NCBI GenBank assembly: GCA_964596645.1
Contig: CAZQVB010000010.1
Coordinates: forward strand, 69,811 to 133,810
DNA: 64,000 bases
Origin: CAVQEK01 sp964596645
Lineage (GTDB): Bacteria > Bacteroidota > Bacteroidia > Cytophagales > Cyclobacteriaceae
Direction of reading: 5' to 3'
Shown here: positions 18,637 through 28,666 of the stretch, piece by piece
Position numbering within the stretch: position 1 is the stretch's first letter
Layout: each line of letters opens with the position of its first letter
Notes under the pieces: generated by a model
The model's database searches: none
What the model was told of the DNA's origin: nothing
Seen by the model: the letters and a program-made list of their open reading frames with translations, nothing else
Made by a program: the position numbers and the translations under genes

Positions 18637-20649
18637 ATGATGTATAAGATAATTGTTACGCTACTTGCGCTTTGTATTTTTTCCTTACCTCTACCTGCAC
18701 AAGAAAAGGCTATAACACTCAATCAGAACAGTCCGCATGTGAAGTTGAAGAGCATTAACATCGGAGACTGTAGATGGACTGAAGGCTTTTGGGCAGATAA
18801 GTTCGAGGTATGTGAGCAGGAGATGGTACCGTACATGTGGAATGTGCTGAGCAGTCCTGATATTGGTCATGCATATCAGAACTTCAAGATAGCTGCCGGA
18901 TTAGAGGAAGGAATATGTAAAGGTACAGCATGGCATGATGGAGACTTTTACAAATGGATAGAGGCCTCACTGTACGTGTATGCCATCAACAAAGATTCTA
19001 GCATCATCAGTCGACTTGATGAAGTGATTGCAGTGATCGCCAAAGCACAAGCTGAAGATGGTTATCTCTCTACGCCGGTAATGCTGAGAAAGAAGGAGCG
19101 TTTCTCTGAAAAGCGCAATCACGAAATGTATAATTTTGGTCATTTGTTTACCACCGCTTGCATTCATCATCGCGTGACGGGAAAAACATCTATGCTTGAT
19201 ATTGCAACAAATCTGGCAGACTACCTTTATGAAACATTCAATCCAACACCCGACGATTTGATTCATTTTGGCTGGAACCCGTCACACATTATGGGATTGG
19301 TAGAGCTGTACAGAACCACAAAAGACAAAAGATATCTAGCACTTGCAGAAATCTTCATCAACAACAGGGGAGCGGCTAAGGCCATAGAGCACCCCAGCAT
19401 TCACATACAAGACTTGGGCGATCAAAATCAGGACAGAACGCCGCTAAGGGAAGAAGATGAGGCGGTTGGCCACGCCGTTACGGCTATGTATCTGTATGCT
19501 GGTGCTGCCGACGTATATGCCGAAACAGGCGAAAAAGCATTGATGGATGCCCTGCACAGAATTTGGGATAATGTGGTAAACTACAAGATGTATGTAACCG
19601 GCGCAGTGGGTCAGGTTCATCATTCGGCATCATCCAACAAAGACTTTGTGCATGAAGCTTTTTATCATGAATACGTTTTGCCCAACAAAACGGCATATAA
19701 TGAAACATGCGCTAACATCTCCAATGCCATGTTCAATTATCGCATGTTGAGTCTTACGGGAAACAGTAAGTATACCGACATAATGGAACTGGTACTGTAT
19801 AACAGTGCACTTTCCGGAATATCTATTGATGGTAAAAGTTTCTTTTATACCAATCCTCTGCGAAGAACAGAAGGCGATAAAGCCTTGCAATGGGACACAG
19901 AAACCCGACAGCCATACCTCGACTGTTTTTGCTGCCCACCAAACATTGTGCGAACAATAGCGAAATCTTCGGCCTGGGCATATAGCTTATCTGACGATGC
20001 TATTTGGGTAAATTTATATGGTGGAAACAGGCTTGAAACAACCATGCTCGACGGCGCAACGCTTAAGCTGTCGCAGGAAAGCAACTACCCCTGGGATGGA
20101 GATGTAAAGATTGTTGTTGATGAGTGCAAAGAGCAGGCGTTTTCAGTGATGATGCGTATTCCGGAATGGTGCAACAAGTACAGCATTAAAATAAATGGTA
20201 AGCATCAGGAAGTGCAACTGAGCAGTGGAAGAACTGCGCATTTAAAAAGAGTTTGGAAAAAAGGTGACGCAATAGAACTTGTTATGGACATGCCACCAAC
20301 GCTGGTAGAAGGTCATGAAAAGGTTGAAGAGATCAGGAATCAAATAGCCATAAAAAGAGGTCCGGTGGTGTATTGTTTAGAATCTCCCGATCTGTCAGAT
20401 GAAGATGAAATTCTCGATATATATATACCATCAGCAATTAATTTAAAACCCGTTTACAAAGAAAATCTCTTGGGTGGTTTGACTACTTTGAATGGAACAG
20501 TGAAAAAAAGACAGTTTAAAAGTAATTCCCTCTATGCTCCCTTAAATAAATCGGATTGGAAGGAGTTGGATGTTCAATTTATACCCTATTATGCCTGGAG
20601 TAACAGGGGGATCAGTGAGATGACCGTCTGGATGCCTATACTCTGGTGA
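18637..20649 (+). CDS. Glycoside hydrolase family 127-like enzyme
   Basis: About 670 residues from ATG 18637 (or 18640), with signal peptide MYKIIVTLLALCIFSLPLPA. The (alpha/alpha)6 barrel carries family features WHDGDFYKWIEA, FGHLFTTACIHHR and VTGAVGQVHHS. The zinc-binding set of GH127 beta-L-arabinofuranosidases is present: ETC (E356, C358) and CFCC (C432, C433), with the same spacing as in the characterised bifidobacterial enzyme. GH127 also includes 3,6-anhydro-D-galactosidases from carrageenan loci, so the target could be terminal arabinofuranose or an anhydrogalactose. The gene starts just after the sulfatase stop. Confidence 0.85.
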   Translation: MMYKIIVTLLALCIFSLPLPAQEKAITLNQNSPHVKLKSINIGDCRWTEGFWADKFEVCEQEMVPYMWNVLSSPDIGHAYQNFKIAAGLEEGICKGTAWHDGDFYKWIEASLYVYAINKDSSIISRLDEVIAVIAKAQAEDGYLSTPVMLRKKERFSEKRNHEMYNFGHLFTTACIHHRVTGKTSMLDIATNLADYLYETFNPTPDDLIHFGWNPSHIMGLVELYRTTKDKRYLALAEIFINNRGAAKAIEHPSIHIQDLGDQNQDRTPLREEDEAVGHAVTAMYLYAGAADVYAETGEKALMDALHRIWDNVVNYKMYVTGAVGQVHHSASSNKDFVHEAFYHEYVLPNKTAYNETCANISNAMFNYRMLSLTGNSKYTDIMELVLYNSALSGISIDGKSFFYTNPLRRTEGDKALQWDTETRQPYLDCFCCPPNIVRTIAKSSAWAYSLSDDAIWVNLYGGNRLETTMLDGATLKLSQESNYPWDGDVKIVVDECKEQAFSVMMRIPEWCNKYSIKINGKHQEVQLSSGRTAHLKRVWKKGDAIELVMDMPPTLVEGHEKVEEIRNQIAIKRGPVVYCLESPDLSDEDEILDIYIPSAINLKPVYKENLLGGLTTLNGTVKKRQFKSNSLYAPLNKSDWKELDVQFIPYYAWSNRGISEMTVWMPILW

Positions 20650-20690
20650 AGGCCACTGGGATAATGGTAGAACAGCAGAAGGAATAAAAG

Positions 20691-22820
20691 ATGATGAAGA
20701 TTTATTGTATAATAGCGCTCAGTTTGTGCCTCGCAAAGGCCTTAATGGCACAACCCTTTTATGTTTCGCCAAAAGGAGATGACGCCAACCCTGGCACCGA
20801 AGAGGCCCCTTTTCAAACCATACAGAAGGCAGCAGATTGGGCTGCTCGATCACAGTCTACCGTTTATCTGAGGCAGGGGCTGTACCGTCTTCAGTCGGCC
20901 ATAGAGCTCAAGTCGCATCACTCGGGTATACGCATAGAGCCTTATCAGAGCGAGCAGGTGACACTTTCGGGTGCCATAGCGCTCGATCAGTGGAAGCTGG
21001 TAAAGCACCCGAGGCCATCGAAAGACAGGCCCGCAAAAGTTTATATGGCTGAAACCGGAAAATACGCCAATGTGCTTACCCTGTACGGACCCGATGGGCT
21101 GTTGCCACGGGCGGCTTCTGCGCCATTAAAAACAGTTTCGGGCGATTTGCAACCTACAGAAGGCGGTAGTGATACGGCTGGTCAAGGAGAAAGCATCCCC
21201 ACTCCCAGCACCATGTTTTTCCTGCCCGGGCAGATAGACCACGTACAGGATTTTGCCAATACAGAAATTTTCATTTTGCCCAGGGCCGATTGGGTAGCCA
21301 ACTATTTGCCAGTGAAGCATGTGGATCGCCAAAGTCGCAGACTGGAAACCTACGTGCCGGGTACCTACGCCCTCACCACGCCGCCCACCTGGACGCAAAT
21401 CGAACTTTTTTACCGTCTGGAAAACGCTCCAGAATTTCTGGATGAACCCGGCGAGTGGTATTTCGATGCGGAGTCGTCGCGCATATACCTGGTGGCACCT
21501 GCCGACGAGGCTCCAAAACACATCGAACTGCCAGTCCTCGATCAGCTCTTCAGCCTGGAGGGCGATTTTGAGAACAATGACTTGATTAGCGATATCAAGA
21601 TAACAGGACTCAGCATGCAACACACCACTCGCATGACGTGGGCTGGAGGTAGGATAGGTGTGCAACATGACTGGGGTGTGGCCGATGGGCAGTGGGCATT
21701 TATCAAAGTAAAGGGAGCGCGGGGCATTGAGGTGAGCAACTGCTTGTTTGAGCATGGTGGTGGCGACGGCGTGCGACTGGATGTGGCCGGGTGGAACAAC
21801 CGCATCCACCATAATGAGTTCAGTCACCTGGGTGGCGCGGCCGTAAGCCTCATTGGCCTGGCGCCGGGCACACGTGACGAGCTGCACAGCAATCATGTGT
21901 ATGGCAATCACATTCATCACTGCGCCGAGCTGTGGTGGCTGCAGCCGGGCATCATGGTTTGCCAATCCTCCACCAATCGCATTGCCAACAACCTCATTCA
22001 TGACTTGCCCTACAACGGTATTGCTTTGGTGGGTGGTCGTGCCGGCTTTTTTGGACGTGGAAAAAGTGATTTTCCCGGCAATGGCCTATCCTACATGCAC
22101 TGGGACGAAATACCGCAAGAAGTGGATGAATGGTATGAAAAAATAGGATACATCAGCACGCGCGACAATATGCTGGAACACAACGAAATACATCACGTGG
22201 TAGAGCGGCTGGGCGATGGCAACGCCATTTATCTGTCTGGTGTTGGTACAGGCAACATTCTTCAAAACAACTACATTCACGACATGCCCTCTTTCAGCAG
22301 TGCCGGTGGCCTTCGCTTCGACAACGATACCTGGTTTTGCACCATGCGAAACAATGTGGTGTGGAACGTGAACGGTGCCAACATAGTGAGCAAATGGGTG
22401 AACACCGTGGAGAACAATATAATGGTGAACAGCGCAGTACGCAGCAACCTCATGCTCACTGCCGGGCCAAAGTGGGGCAGCAACATCCGTCGAAACATCA
22501 TTGTAAACAACCGGCAACTCTACGAGCCGACGATGAATAAATGGATGCTGCCCGAGCAGATCTTCATGAAAGGGGAGTTGGAGCAGTGCATCATTACCAA
22601 CAATCTATTTTTCGTTTCCGACGACGAGGCATTTGGCCAAGAGCGGGTCGAGGAGATCAATAATCTGTTCAACGCTGCCGATAACCTGCACGCCGATCCA
22701 CAATTCTTAAATATCGATCAGGGTAATTTTGGTTTGGAAGAAGATTCCCCTGCACTGAAAATGGGATTTATTCCTATAGAAAAATATGGTTTAACAGAGA
22801 AAGCAGGAAGAAATCCATGA
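20691..22820 (+). CDS. Secreted right-handed parallel beta-helix protein, GH141-like
   Basis: 709 residues with signal peptide (IIALSLCLAKALMAQ). The opening FYVSPKGDDANPGTEEAPF, QTIQKAADWA and VTLSGAIALDQWK matches the N-terminal layout of GH141-type beta-helix glycosidases (alpha-L-fucosidase and xylanase members). The centre holds the repeated coil pattern (SNCLFEHGGGDGVRL, NNRIHHNEFSHLGGAAVS, NRIANNLIHDLPYNGIA, NDIHHVVERLGDGNAIYLSG-like turns). Catalytic residues cannot be assigned by eye. It could also be a non-catalytic or lyase-type beta-helix. It lies between GH127-like and GH43-like genes, so a role in trimming side chains is likely. Confidence 0.65.
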   Translation: MMKIYCIIALSLCLAKALMAQPFYVSPKGDDANPGTEEAPFQTIQKAADWAARSQSTVYLRQGLYRLQSAIELKSHHSGIRIEPYQSEQVTLSGAIALDQWKLVKHPRPSKDRPAKVYMAETGKYANVLTLYGPDGLLPRAASAPLKTVSGDLQPTEGGSDTAGQGESIPTPSTMFFLPGQIDHVQDFANTEIFILPRADWVANYLPVKHVDRQSRRLETYVPGTYALTTPPTWTQIELFYRLENAPEFLDEPGEWYFDAESSRIYLVAPADEAPKHIELPVLDQLFSLEGDFENNDLISDIKITGLSMQHTTRMTWAGGRIGVQHDWGVADGQWAFIKVKGARGIEVSNCLFEHGGGDGVRLDVAGWNNRIHHNEFSHLGGAAVSLIGLAPGTRDELHSNHVYGNHIHHCAELWWLQPGIMVCQSSTNRIANNLIHDLPYNGIALVGGRAGFFGRGKSDFPGNGLSYMHWDEIPQEVDEWYEKIGYISTRDNMLEHNEIHHVVERLGDGNAIYLSGVGTGNILQNNYIHDMPSFSSAGGLRFDNDTWFCTMRNNVVWNVNGANIVSKWVNTVENNIMVNSAVRSNLMLTAGPKWGSNIRRNIIVNNRQLYEPTMNKWMLPEQIFMKGELEQCIITNNLFFVSDDEAFGQERVEEINNLFNAADNLHADPQFLNIDQGNFGLEEDSPALKMGFIPIEKYGLTEKAGRNP

Positions 22821-22843
22821 TGCCGTGTGCCGAAGCAGTTTAC

Positions 22844-23902
22844 ATGAAATTAATGATGATTTTCTCTAATGTCTGTAGCTTGCTTGTAACAGTGGTACTG
22901 GCAAGCTTGGCTTCTGTAGGGCTTGCGCAGGCCATCAGTCACGACTCCATTCACCATTCCCAAATTCGTGTACGCGATCCGTTCATCTATGCAGATGCCA
23001 ATACGAAGACATATTATTTGTACGCGTCCATAGCAAACCGCGATGACAGCATTGTCAATGGTGTAGAAGTGTACACGAGCAAAGACCTGAACATGTGGCA
23101 TGGGCCCAGCCCGGTGTTTGAAGTGCCTTCAGATTTTTGGGCCAAAAGCATGGTTTGGGCACCGGAGATGCATGCCTATCAGGGAAAATACTATCTCTTT
23201 GTCACATTTACGGCAGACACTCCTTTGCCCGATCCACCAACACCTCCTGCCGACAACTGGCCTCGGTATCGCAAAAGAGGCACACAAATTTTAGTAGCAG
23301 ATGCCCCGGATGGCCCATTCAGGGCTTTTGATAATAAGGCGCACACTCCGGAAAACTGGATGGCCCTCGACGGCACATTGTGGGTAGAAGATGGCAAGCC
23401 CTACATGATCTTTTGCCACGAGTGGGTTCAGATAGAAGATGGCACTATTGATTTTGTTCCGCTCAAGTCCGATCTATCAGGCCCGGCCGGCAATGTCGAG
23501 ACCCTCTTTCATGCCTCAGAAGCTCCCTGGATTGTGGCCGGCGGTAAAAATAAAAACGCCTACATCACCGATGGCTGCTTTCTGTACAAGACAAAAAGCG
23601 GAAAACTGCTCATGATCTGGTCGGCCAACGGAACCAATGGTTACGCCATCGGTATAGCGGATTCGCAAAGCAACACGCTTGCCGGCCCCTGGACACAGCA
23701 GGCCGAGCCGCTTTTTTATGAAAATGGCGGTCATGGAATGATTTTTAAAACTTTTGAAGGGCAGTTGGTACTTGCGCTGCATCAGCCCAATAAGCACCCG
23801 GATGAGCGCATGCAGCTATACAAACTATCGGACATAGGGCACTCACTGCGATTGGGAGAGCATTTACTGGAAAACGAATCCGGGCAAAACCTGCATGAAT
23901 GA
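22844..23902 (+). CDS. GH43-like five-bladed beta-propeller glycosidase
   Basis: About 352 residues from ATG 22844; the ATG at 22817 overlaps the preceding stop and adds a non-signal-like start. Signal peptide: VTVVLASLASVGLAQA. Clan GH-F features are visible: IRVRDPFIYADANTKTYYLY (blade I with the base Asp), VWAPEMHAYQGKYYLF, WMALDGTLWVEDGKPYMIF (Asp), and GCFLYKTKSGKLLMIWS. The propeller is close to the minimum length with no extra binding module. Specificity (arabinofuranosidase, xylosidase or galactosidase) is open. Its stop overlaps the next start in ATGATGA. Confidence 0.82.
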   Translation: MKLMMIFSNVCSLLVTVVLASLASVGLAQAISHDSIHHSQIRVRDPFIYADANTKTYYLYASIANRDDSIVNGVEVYTSKDLNMWHGPSPVFEVPSDFWAKSMVWAPEMHAYQGKYYLFVTFTADTPLPDPPTPPADNWPRYRKRGTQILVADAPDGPFRAFDNKAHTPENWMALDGTLWVEDGKPYMIFCHEWVQIEDGTIDFVPLKSDLSGPAGNVETLFHASEAPWIVAGGKNKNAYITDGCFLYKTKSGKLLMIWSANGTNGYAIGIADSQSNTLAGPWTQQAEPLFYENGGHGMIFKTFEGQLVLALHQPNKHPDERMQLYKLSDIGHSLRLGEHLLENESGQNLHE

Positions 23903-25197
23903 TGAAAAGAAGGTCATTTTTTCAAAGGGCTCTGCCAGTAGGGGCAGGCGCTATGGTAGCATCCAGTGCTGTGTATGCAGTATCCGCGCGCAATACATCC
24001 ACAACCGTGATCAATCCGCTGGACTATGGCGCTGTGGGCGACGGCAAAACGGATAGCACACAAGCTTTCCTGCGTGCATTTGAGCAACTGGAAAATGGCG
24101 CAGCTTTGCTGATTCCCATAGGCAATTTTGTGGTGAATGAACCGCTCTATATACGGAAAAAACAAAATGTGGCGATTGTTGGTCAGGGACCCGGGGCTAA
24201 GATCATTGCCGGCGCACCGATGAAGAGCCTGCTCCACGCCGAATATCCATTTGGTGGTAGCGTGGTAGAAGGCTTTGCACTCGATGCCAACAGCCTGGCC
24301 GATGTGGCACTGAGGATAGAGGGCGGCGGATATGTGCGCGTGAACAACATGAACATTTGGAATCCGCGCGAAATCGGGATACATGGAGGCACAGTAGGTA
24401 AGCAAACCGGGCCGGAATTTATCGTGACCAACTCCAGGCTTACCGGTATGGCGCAGCCTACAGCGGCAGATCCATCGTCGAAATACGGAATATTGGTAGA
24501 AAAAGACTGGACAGACAGCCACTACGACAATTTGATCATAAGAGGCTTTACAGAATGTGCCATGGAACTCAGGGCCAACTCCAATCTGATCAATATGGTG
24601 CATGTATATCGATACCCCGCCTTTCAATATTTTTCAGGTTTGCGCCTGAAAGGAAATGAAAACTACCTGGTGCAGGCATATTTCGACAATGCCATCGATG
24701 TGGGATGCGAAGTGCTGGGACATAATACAACCATTTTTTCCAGCTACACCCTGCGCATAAAGCTGACCTTCAACAACGGCCCTGTAGCACCGGGTGTGGG
24801 CATTCGCATTGGCAGCCCTGAGAAGAAGGTGAAAAATGTAAACATCGTGAATTGCAGCTTTGTGAATCATGTGCCCGATACATCGGAGTTTGCCGCAAAC
24901 AGGCTTACGGGCATTGAGCTGATCAATGGCGAAGGCATTGTGGCTTACGACAACCAATACGACCGCGCCGAGCCTGGCGATACGCGCGGTAAAGGCAAAG
25001 TGGTAGTGCCGGCCGGCAGTAAATCGTATACTGTGGAGTTGCAGTCACTGGTGCCTCCGCAAAACATTCAATTGACACCCCGCAGCGCCATCAATAGCAG
25101 CTTTTGGGTCGGGCACAGCGATAGGCAATCCTTCACCATACATTTGGCCCGGGCCGAGCGGACGGATGTTTCTTTCGATTACTCCTTTCAAGAATAG
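23899..25197 (+). CDS. Exported pectate-lyase-3-like beta-helix protein
   Basis: 432 residues. The N-terminus MKRRSFFQRALPVGAGAMV with an Arg-Arg motif and Ala-rich h-region suggests Tat export. The sequence then reads TTVINPLDYGAVGDGKTDSTQAFLRAFEQ, the hallmark start of the Pectate_lyase_3/phage tail-spike-like parallel beta-helix superfamily. Later coils include VNNMNIWNPREIGIHGG and LRLKGNENYLV. The activity may be glycosidase, lyase or carbohydrate binding; no catalytic motif can be named. It overlaps the GH43-like gene by 4 bases and precedes a sulfatase by 2 bp, so it belongs to the same operon. Confidence 0.7.
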   Translation: MMKRRSFFQRALPVGAGAMVASSAVYAVSARNTSTTVINPLDYGAVGDGKTDSTQAFLRAFEQLENGAALLIPIGNFVVNEPLYIRKKQNVAIVGQGPGAKIIAGAPMKSLLHAEYPFGGSVVEGFALDANSLADVALRIEGGGYVRVNNMNIWNPREIGIHGGTVGKQTGPEFIVTNSRLTGMAQPTAADPSSKYGILVEKDWTDSHYDNLIIRGFTECAMELRANSNLINMVHVYRYPAFQYFSGLRLKGNENYLVQAYFDNAIDVGCEVLGHNTTIFSSYTLRIKLTFNNGPVAPGVGIRIGSPEKKVKNVNIVNCSFVNHVPDTSEFAANRLTGIELINGEGIVAYDNQYDRAEPGDTRGKGKVVVPAGSKSYTVELQSLVPPQNIQLTPRSAINSSFWVGHSDRQSFTIHLARAERTDVSFDYSFQE

Positions 25198-25199
25198 CG

Positions 25200-27149
25200 A
25201 TGAAAAAGATACACATTGTTTTCTTATCTCTCCTGATCAGCGCCGCCTGCACGTCTGCCGGGCAAAATATGCCCAATGTGCTATGGCTCACGGTGGAAGA
25301 TACCTCCCCATATCTTTTCCCTGCCTATGGAAACACGATCATCAAAACTCCCAATTTGGATTTTTTGGCGCGGCAGGGAGTGGTTTTTGACAATGCATTT
25401 GCCACCGGCCCGCAGTGCTCTCCGGCCAGGTCATCATTGATCAGCGGCAGGGATGCCACTACTTTCGGCAATGATTATCACCGGGAGGGCAGGGAAGTGC
25501 CCGACGACTATTTTTTTCCAGCCCTAATGACCCACTACTACCGCACCAATCAGGGAAAAACCGACTACAACATACCCCCGGGCAAAGAGAAGGAATTGTT
25601 GAAAAAGGTGTGGGACGAGAATGGAGCAAAGGCTACTTACAACAGCCCATTACGGGAAGAAAAGCCGTTTTTCTCCATGTTCAACGATATAAGTACACAC
25701 ATGAGCCGCATGACGACCGTCACGCTGGCTGAGCGGCAGCCATGTAGCATTACTGTGCAAGCGGAAGATTTGCCGCCCTATGTTCCCAACCTGCCGGAAA
25801 TCCGGGCCGACTACGCGCTGCACCTGGAAAGTATAGAGGATGCCGACCGTTGGTTGGGCCTCTTCCTCGACGACCTCAAGATGCGCGGGCTGTTAGACAA
25901 TACCATCATATTTTTCTTTAGCGACCATGGCGGCTGCCTTCCCAGGGGCAAGGCGTTTCCATTTGATACTGGCTTCCGATCGGCCTTTATTGCCTATGTA
26001 CCCCCAGCCTGGCAACACCTCTGGGACGAAAAACCCGGTACACGTTCTCAAAGACTCGTCACCTTTACCGACTTTGGCCCCACACTGCTCAGCCTGGCGG
26101 GCATAGAGCCTCCAGAGTACATGCAGGGAGTGCCTTTCATGGGCCAGTACAGGCTAAAGGGTAAACAATACGCGCACACCTTCCGAACAAACACCGGCAT
26201 ACATTACGATCCTTCGCGCTCGGTGTACGATGGTAGATACCACTACATACGCTACTATACGCCTTACAAGGTGCACGGATTGCGGCAGTCATTTCAATGG
26301 GGTATGCCGGCACAGCTGGCCTGGGACGAACAATACCACAAGGGACGCATCACAGGGCAACACAGCGCATTGTTTGAACCAAAGCCTTTCGAAATGTTGT
26401 TCGATCTGCACGCTGACCCATGGGAAATGAAAAATCTTGCCAATGACCTCGATAATCAGGCAAAGCTGGAAGAGCTGCGTGCAGAGGTTTCCAATCGGCT
26501 CCGCAGCGTGAGAGATCTTGGTTTTTTCACTGCACATATGCGATCGGCCATGGTGGCTGATGGCGGTAATCTGCACGATCATATAGCCGATACGGACTTC
26601 CCCCTGGATGAACTACACGACCTTGTGGAAGCCGCCTCAGACCCCAAAGGAATTGATCCTGGCCAATTGGAAAAATACTTATTGCATCAGGATGCGGCGT
26701 TTCGGTTTTGGGCAGCTTCCGGCTTTGCCGCGCTCTATCATGCGGGCGGGCAATATGCCATACCCGATGCACTGAGGGCGCGTGTACACGATGAGGATGC
26801 CTCTGTGGCTGCCACTGCTGCCGAAGCCCTGGTGTTGGCAGGTGAAACCCATGCTGGCCTGGAGTCACTTATCAACAGAATAGAGCAAGGCGAAGCCCCG
26901 GCATACTCAGCGCTGGAAGAACTACTTAAGCAAGTGCAGTTGGACAGGCAGCAGAGGGACAGACTTCTGAAAATAGGCAACGGTAAAGATGCTGAGGTCA
27001 ATTTTTCGTACCGCAGCTTATTGGTAAGTTTGGGCCAATTGCCATTGGACAGCCTGTACGACGAGAGCACAAAAAATACATTTTTGAAAGCACACAGGCA
27101 GCGTGTTCTGCATTGGGCTCCCACCAGGCCCAACCCAACAAAAGAATAA
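25200..27149 (+). CDS. S1-family sulfatase with C-terminal helical repeats, number 2 (lipoprotein)
   Basis: 649 residues. Lipobox SLLISAAC puts the mature protein on a membrane. The sulfatase domain opens with NVLWLTVEDTSPYLFPAYG; the usual Asp-Asp pair is Glu-Asp here, as in the heparan N-sulfatase-like branch of S1. The formylglycine motif is C73-S-P-A-R in QCSPARSSLISGRDAT, the Ala variant of CxPxR. After about residue 470 come ~160 residues of helical, HEAT-like repeats (PDALRARVHDEDASVAATAAEAL). It differs clearly from the other five sulfatases here and probably removes a different sulfate. Confidence 0.88.
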   Translation: MKKIHIVFLSLLISAACTSAGQNMPNVLWLTVEDTSPYLFPAYGNTIIKTPNLDFLARQGVVFDNAFATGPQCSPARSSLISGRDATTFGNDYHREGREVPDDYFFPALMTHYYRTNQGKTDYNIPPGKEKELLKKVWDENGAKATYNSPLREEKPFFSMFNDISTHMSRMTTVTLAERQPCSITVQAEDLPPYVPNLPEIRADYALHLESIEDADRWLGLFLDDLKMRGLLDNTIIFFFSDHGGCLPRGKAFPFDTGFRSAFIAYVPPAWQHLWDEKPGTRSQRLVTFTDFGPTLLSLAGIEPPEYMQGVPFMGQYRLKGKQYAHTFRTNTGIHYDPSRSVYDGRYHYIRYYTPYKVHGLRQSFQWGMPAQLAWDEQYHKGRITGQHSALFEPKPFEMLFDLHADPWEMKNLANDLDNQAKLEELRAEVSNRLRSVRDLGFFTAHMRSAMVADGGNLHDHIADTDFPLDELHDLVEAASDPKGIDPGQLEKYLLHQDAAFRFWAASGFAALYHAGGQYAIPDALRARVHDEDASVAATAAEALVLAGETHAGLESLINRIEQGEAPAYSALEELLKQVQLDRQQRDRLLKIGNGKDAEVNFSYRSLLVSLGQLPLDSLYDESTKNTFLKAHRQRVLHWAPTRPNPTKE

Positions 27150-27154
27150 ATGAT

Positions 27155-28615
27155 ATGAAAACAGGAAGAATCATTTTTTTGACCATTGCATTAGCCACCG
27201 TGGCAATGTGCCAGGTAAAGAAGGATCCGAATACTACATCGGAATCAACTTCACGAGCACCGAATATTATCTACATCCTTGCCGATGACCTGGGCTGGGG
27301 CGACTTGTCCTTGCTGGGTCAGCGGGAACTATCCACGCCCTCCATCGACAAGCTTGCGGCCGAGGGTATGCTCTTTACCAACCACTACTCCGGCTCGGCC
27401 GTTTGTGCCCCTTCACGCGCGTCGCTCATGACAGGCCAGCATACAGGCCACACCGCCATTCGTGGCAATCAGTCATTCCCCGGTATAGGCGTGGCTCCGC
27501 TCGCTCCTGATGTGCCTACTCTACCGGAGGCGATAAAACAGGGTACGCAATACACAACGGCCATGACGGGCAGGTGGCACCTGGGCGGTGAGCTTACCGA
27601 ACAGACGCCTTTTCACCGTGGTTTCGACTACCACTTCGGCAAACTGAGCTCCAACTATCGCAACACTGCCGGAGTGATGATCGATGCCCTCTGGAACGAA
27701 CAGGGCCAACATGTGCCTTATGAACAATATTCCAAGCTGAAAGTGGAGCCCATGTATGAGAATGGTTCGCTATATCAGCTCACAGAAATGGAAATGGCGC
27801 AAAGGCCCGTCAATATGGATGAAATGGTGACGGATAAAGCCATAGAATTTATCAGTAAAACACATGAAACGCCTTATTTTCTGTACGTGGCCTACAACCT
27901 GGTGCACGAGCCGATGGAATATCATGACGAGTATCCCGTGGGTAACAATGACTGGCCGGGCGAAGAAAAAGCCTTTGCCAGTATGTTGCAGGCACTCGAC
28001 GACTATGTAGCCAGCATATTAGCTGCAGTCGACAACAGCGGCCAACGCGAAAGCACGATCATCATCTTTACCAGCGACAATGGCGCACATAATGAGGGGG
28101 GGCACGACGTAGAGTTTTTCAACTCCAACGGAATTTTTAAGGAGCATAAGCGCTCCTTTTACGAAGGAGGCCTGCATGCCCCCATGATCGTGCGATGGCC
28201 GGGGGTGGTGGCTCCGGGCAGTCAAACTGATTTGTTATCGGCATTTTATGATGTAATGCCCACCTTGTGCGACATTGCCGGCGCTCCTATACCAGATCAT
28301 ACCGATGGTATCTCTTTTTTGCCAACACTAAAAGGGCAAGAGCAGCAAGAACACGATTTTCTTTATTGGGAGTTTAATGAAAGCATCAACTTCAAAAAAG
28401 ACCAGTATAAACAAGCCGTGAGAATGGGCGATTGGAAGGGTATTTATTATATAGATGAAGCCCGGTTTGAACTATACAATCTCAGCGATGATATGGCAGA
28501 AATGAATAATGTAGCCGATGCGCATCCTGATGTTGTGCAAGAAATGAAGGCCGTGATGCAGGCCCAGCATACACCATCCGAAAGATTTCCGCTGCTGCCC
28601 GAAGAGCGCCAATAA
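27155..28615 (+). CDS. Secreted S1-family sulfatase, number 3
   Basis: About 486 residues from ATG 27155; 27113 is inside the previous gene and is rejected. The N-terminal signal MKTGRIIFLTIALATVAMC fits a lipoprotein with Cys near residue 19. Catalytic features: NIIYILADDLGWGDLSLLG, C84-A-P-S-R in AVCAPSRASLMTGQHTGHT, GRWHLGGEL and FTSDNGAHNEGGHD. The gene is 5 bp after the preceding sulfatase, and the two have different formylglycine cassettes. It resembles sulfatases 4 and 5 here in its TGxHxGHxxxRxN segment, so these three may share a subfamily. Confidence 0.92.
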   Translation: MKTGRIIFLTIALATVAMCQVKKDPNTTSESTSRAPNIIYILADDLGWGDLSLLGQRELSTPSIDKLAAEGMLFTNHYSGSAVCAPSRASLMTGQHTGHTAIRGNQSFPGIGVAPLAPDVPTLPEAIKQGTQYTTAMTGRWHLGGELTEQTPFHRGFDYHFGKLSSNYRNTAGVMIDALWNEQGQHVPYEQYSKLKVEPMYENGSLYQLTEMEMAQRPVNMDEMVTDKAIEFISKTHETPYFLYVAYNLVHEPMEYHDEYPVGNNDWPGEEKAFASMLQALDDYVASILAAVDNSGQRESTIIIFTSDNGAHNEGGHDVEFFNSNGIFKEHKRSFYEGGLHAPMIVRWPGVVAPGSQTDLLSAFYDVMPTLCDIAGAPIPDHTDGISFLPTLKGQEQQEHDFLYWEFNESINFKKDQYKQAVRMGDWKGIYYIDEARFELYNLSDDMAEMNNVADAHPDVVQEMKAVMQAQHTPSERFPLLPEERQ

Positions 28616-28666
28616 AAATGTTGTCTCCGGAATAGGCGCAGTTTTTTTATTTTGTCTGTCAATGAT

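Noticed and set aside
25200..27149. Sulfatase 2 as inactive because of CSPAR and Glu-Asp in place of the usual motifs
   Set aside because: CxPAR is an accepted formylglycine motif, and the Glu-Asp variant is normal in the N-sulfatase-like branch.
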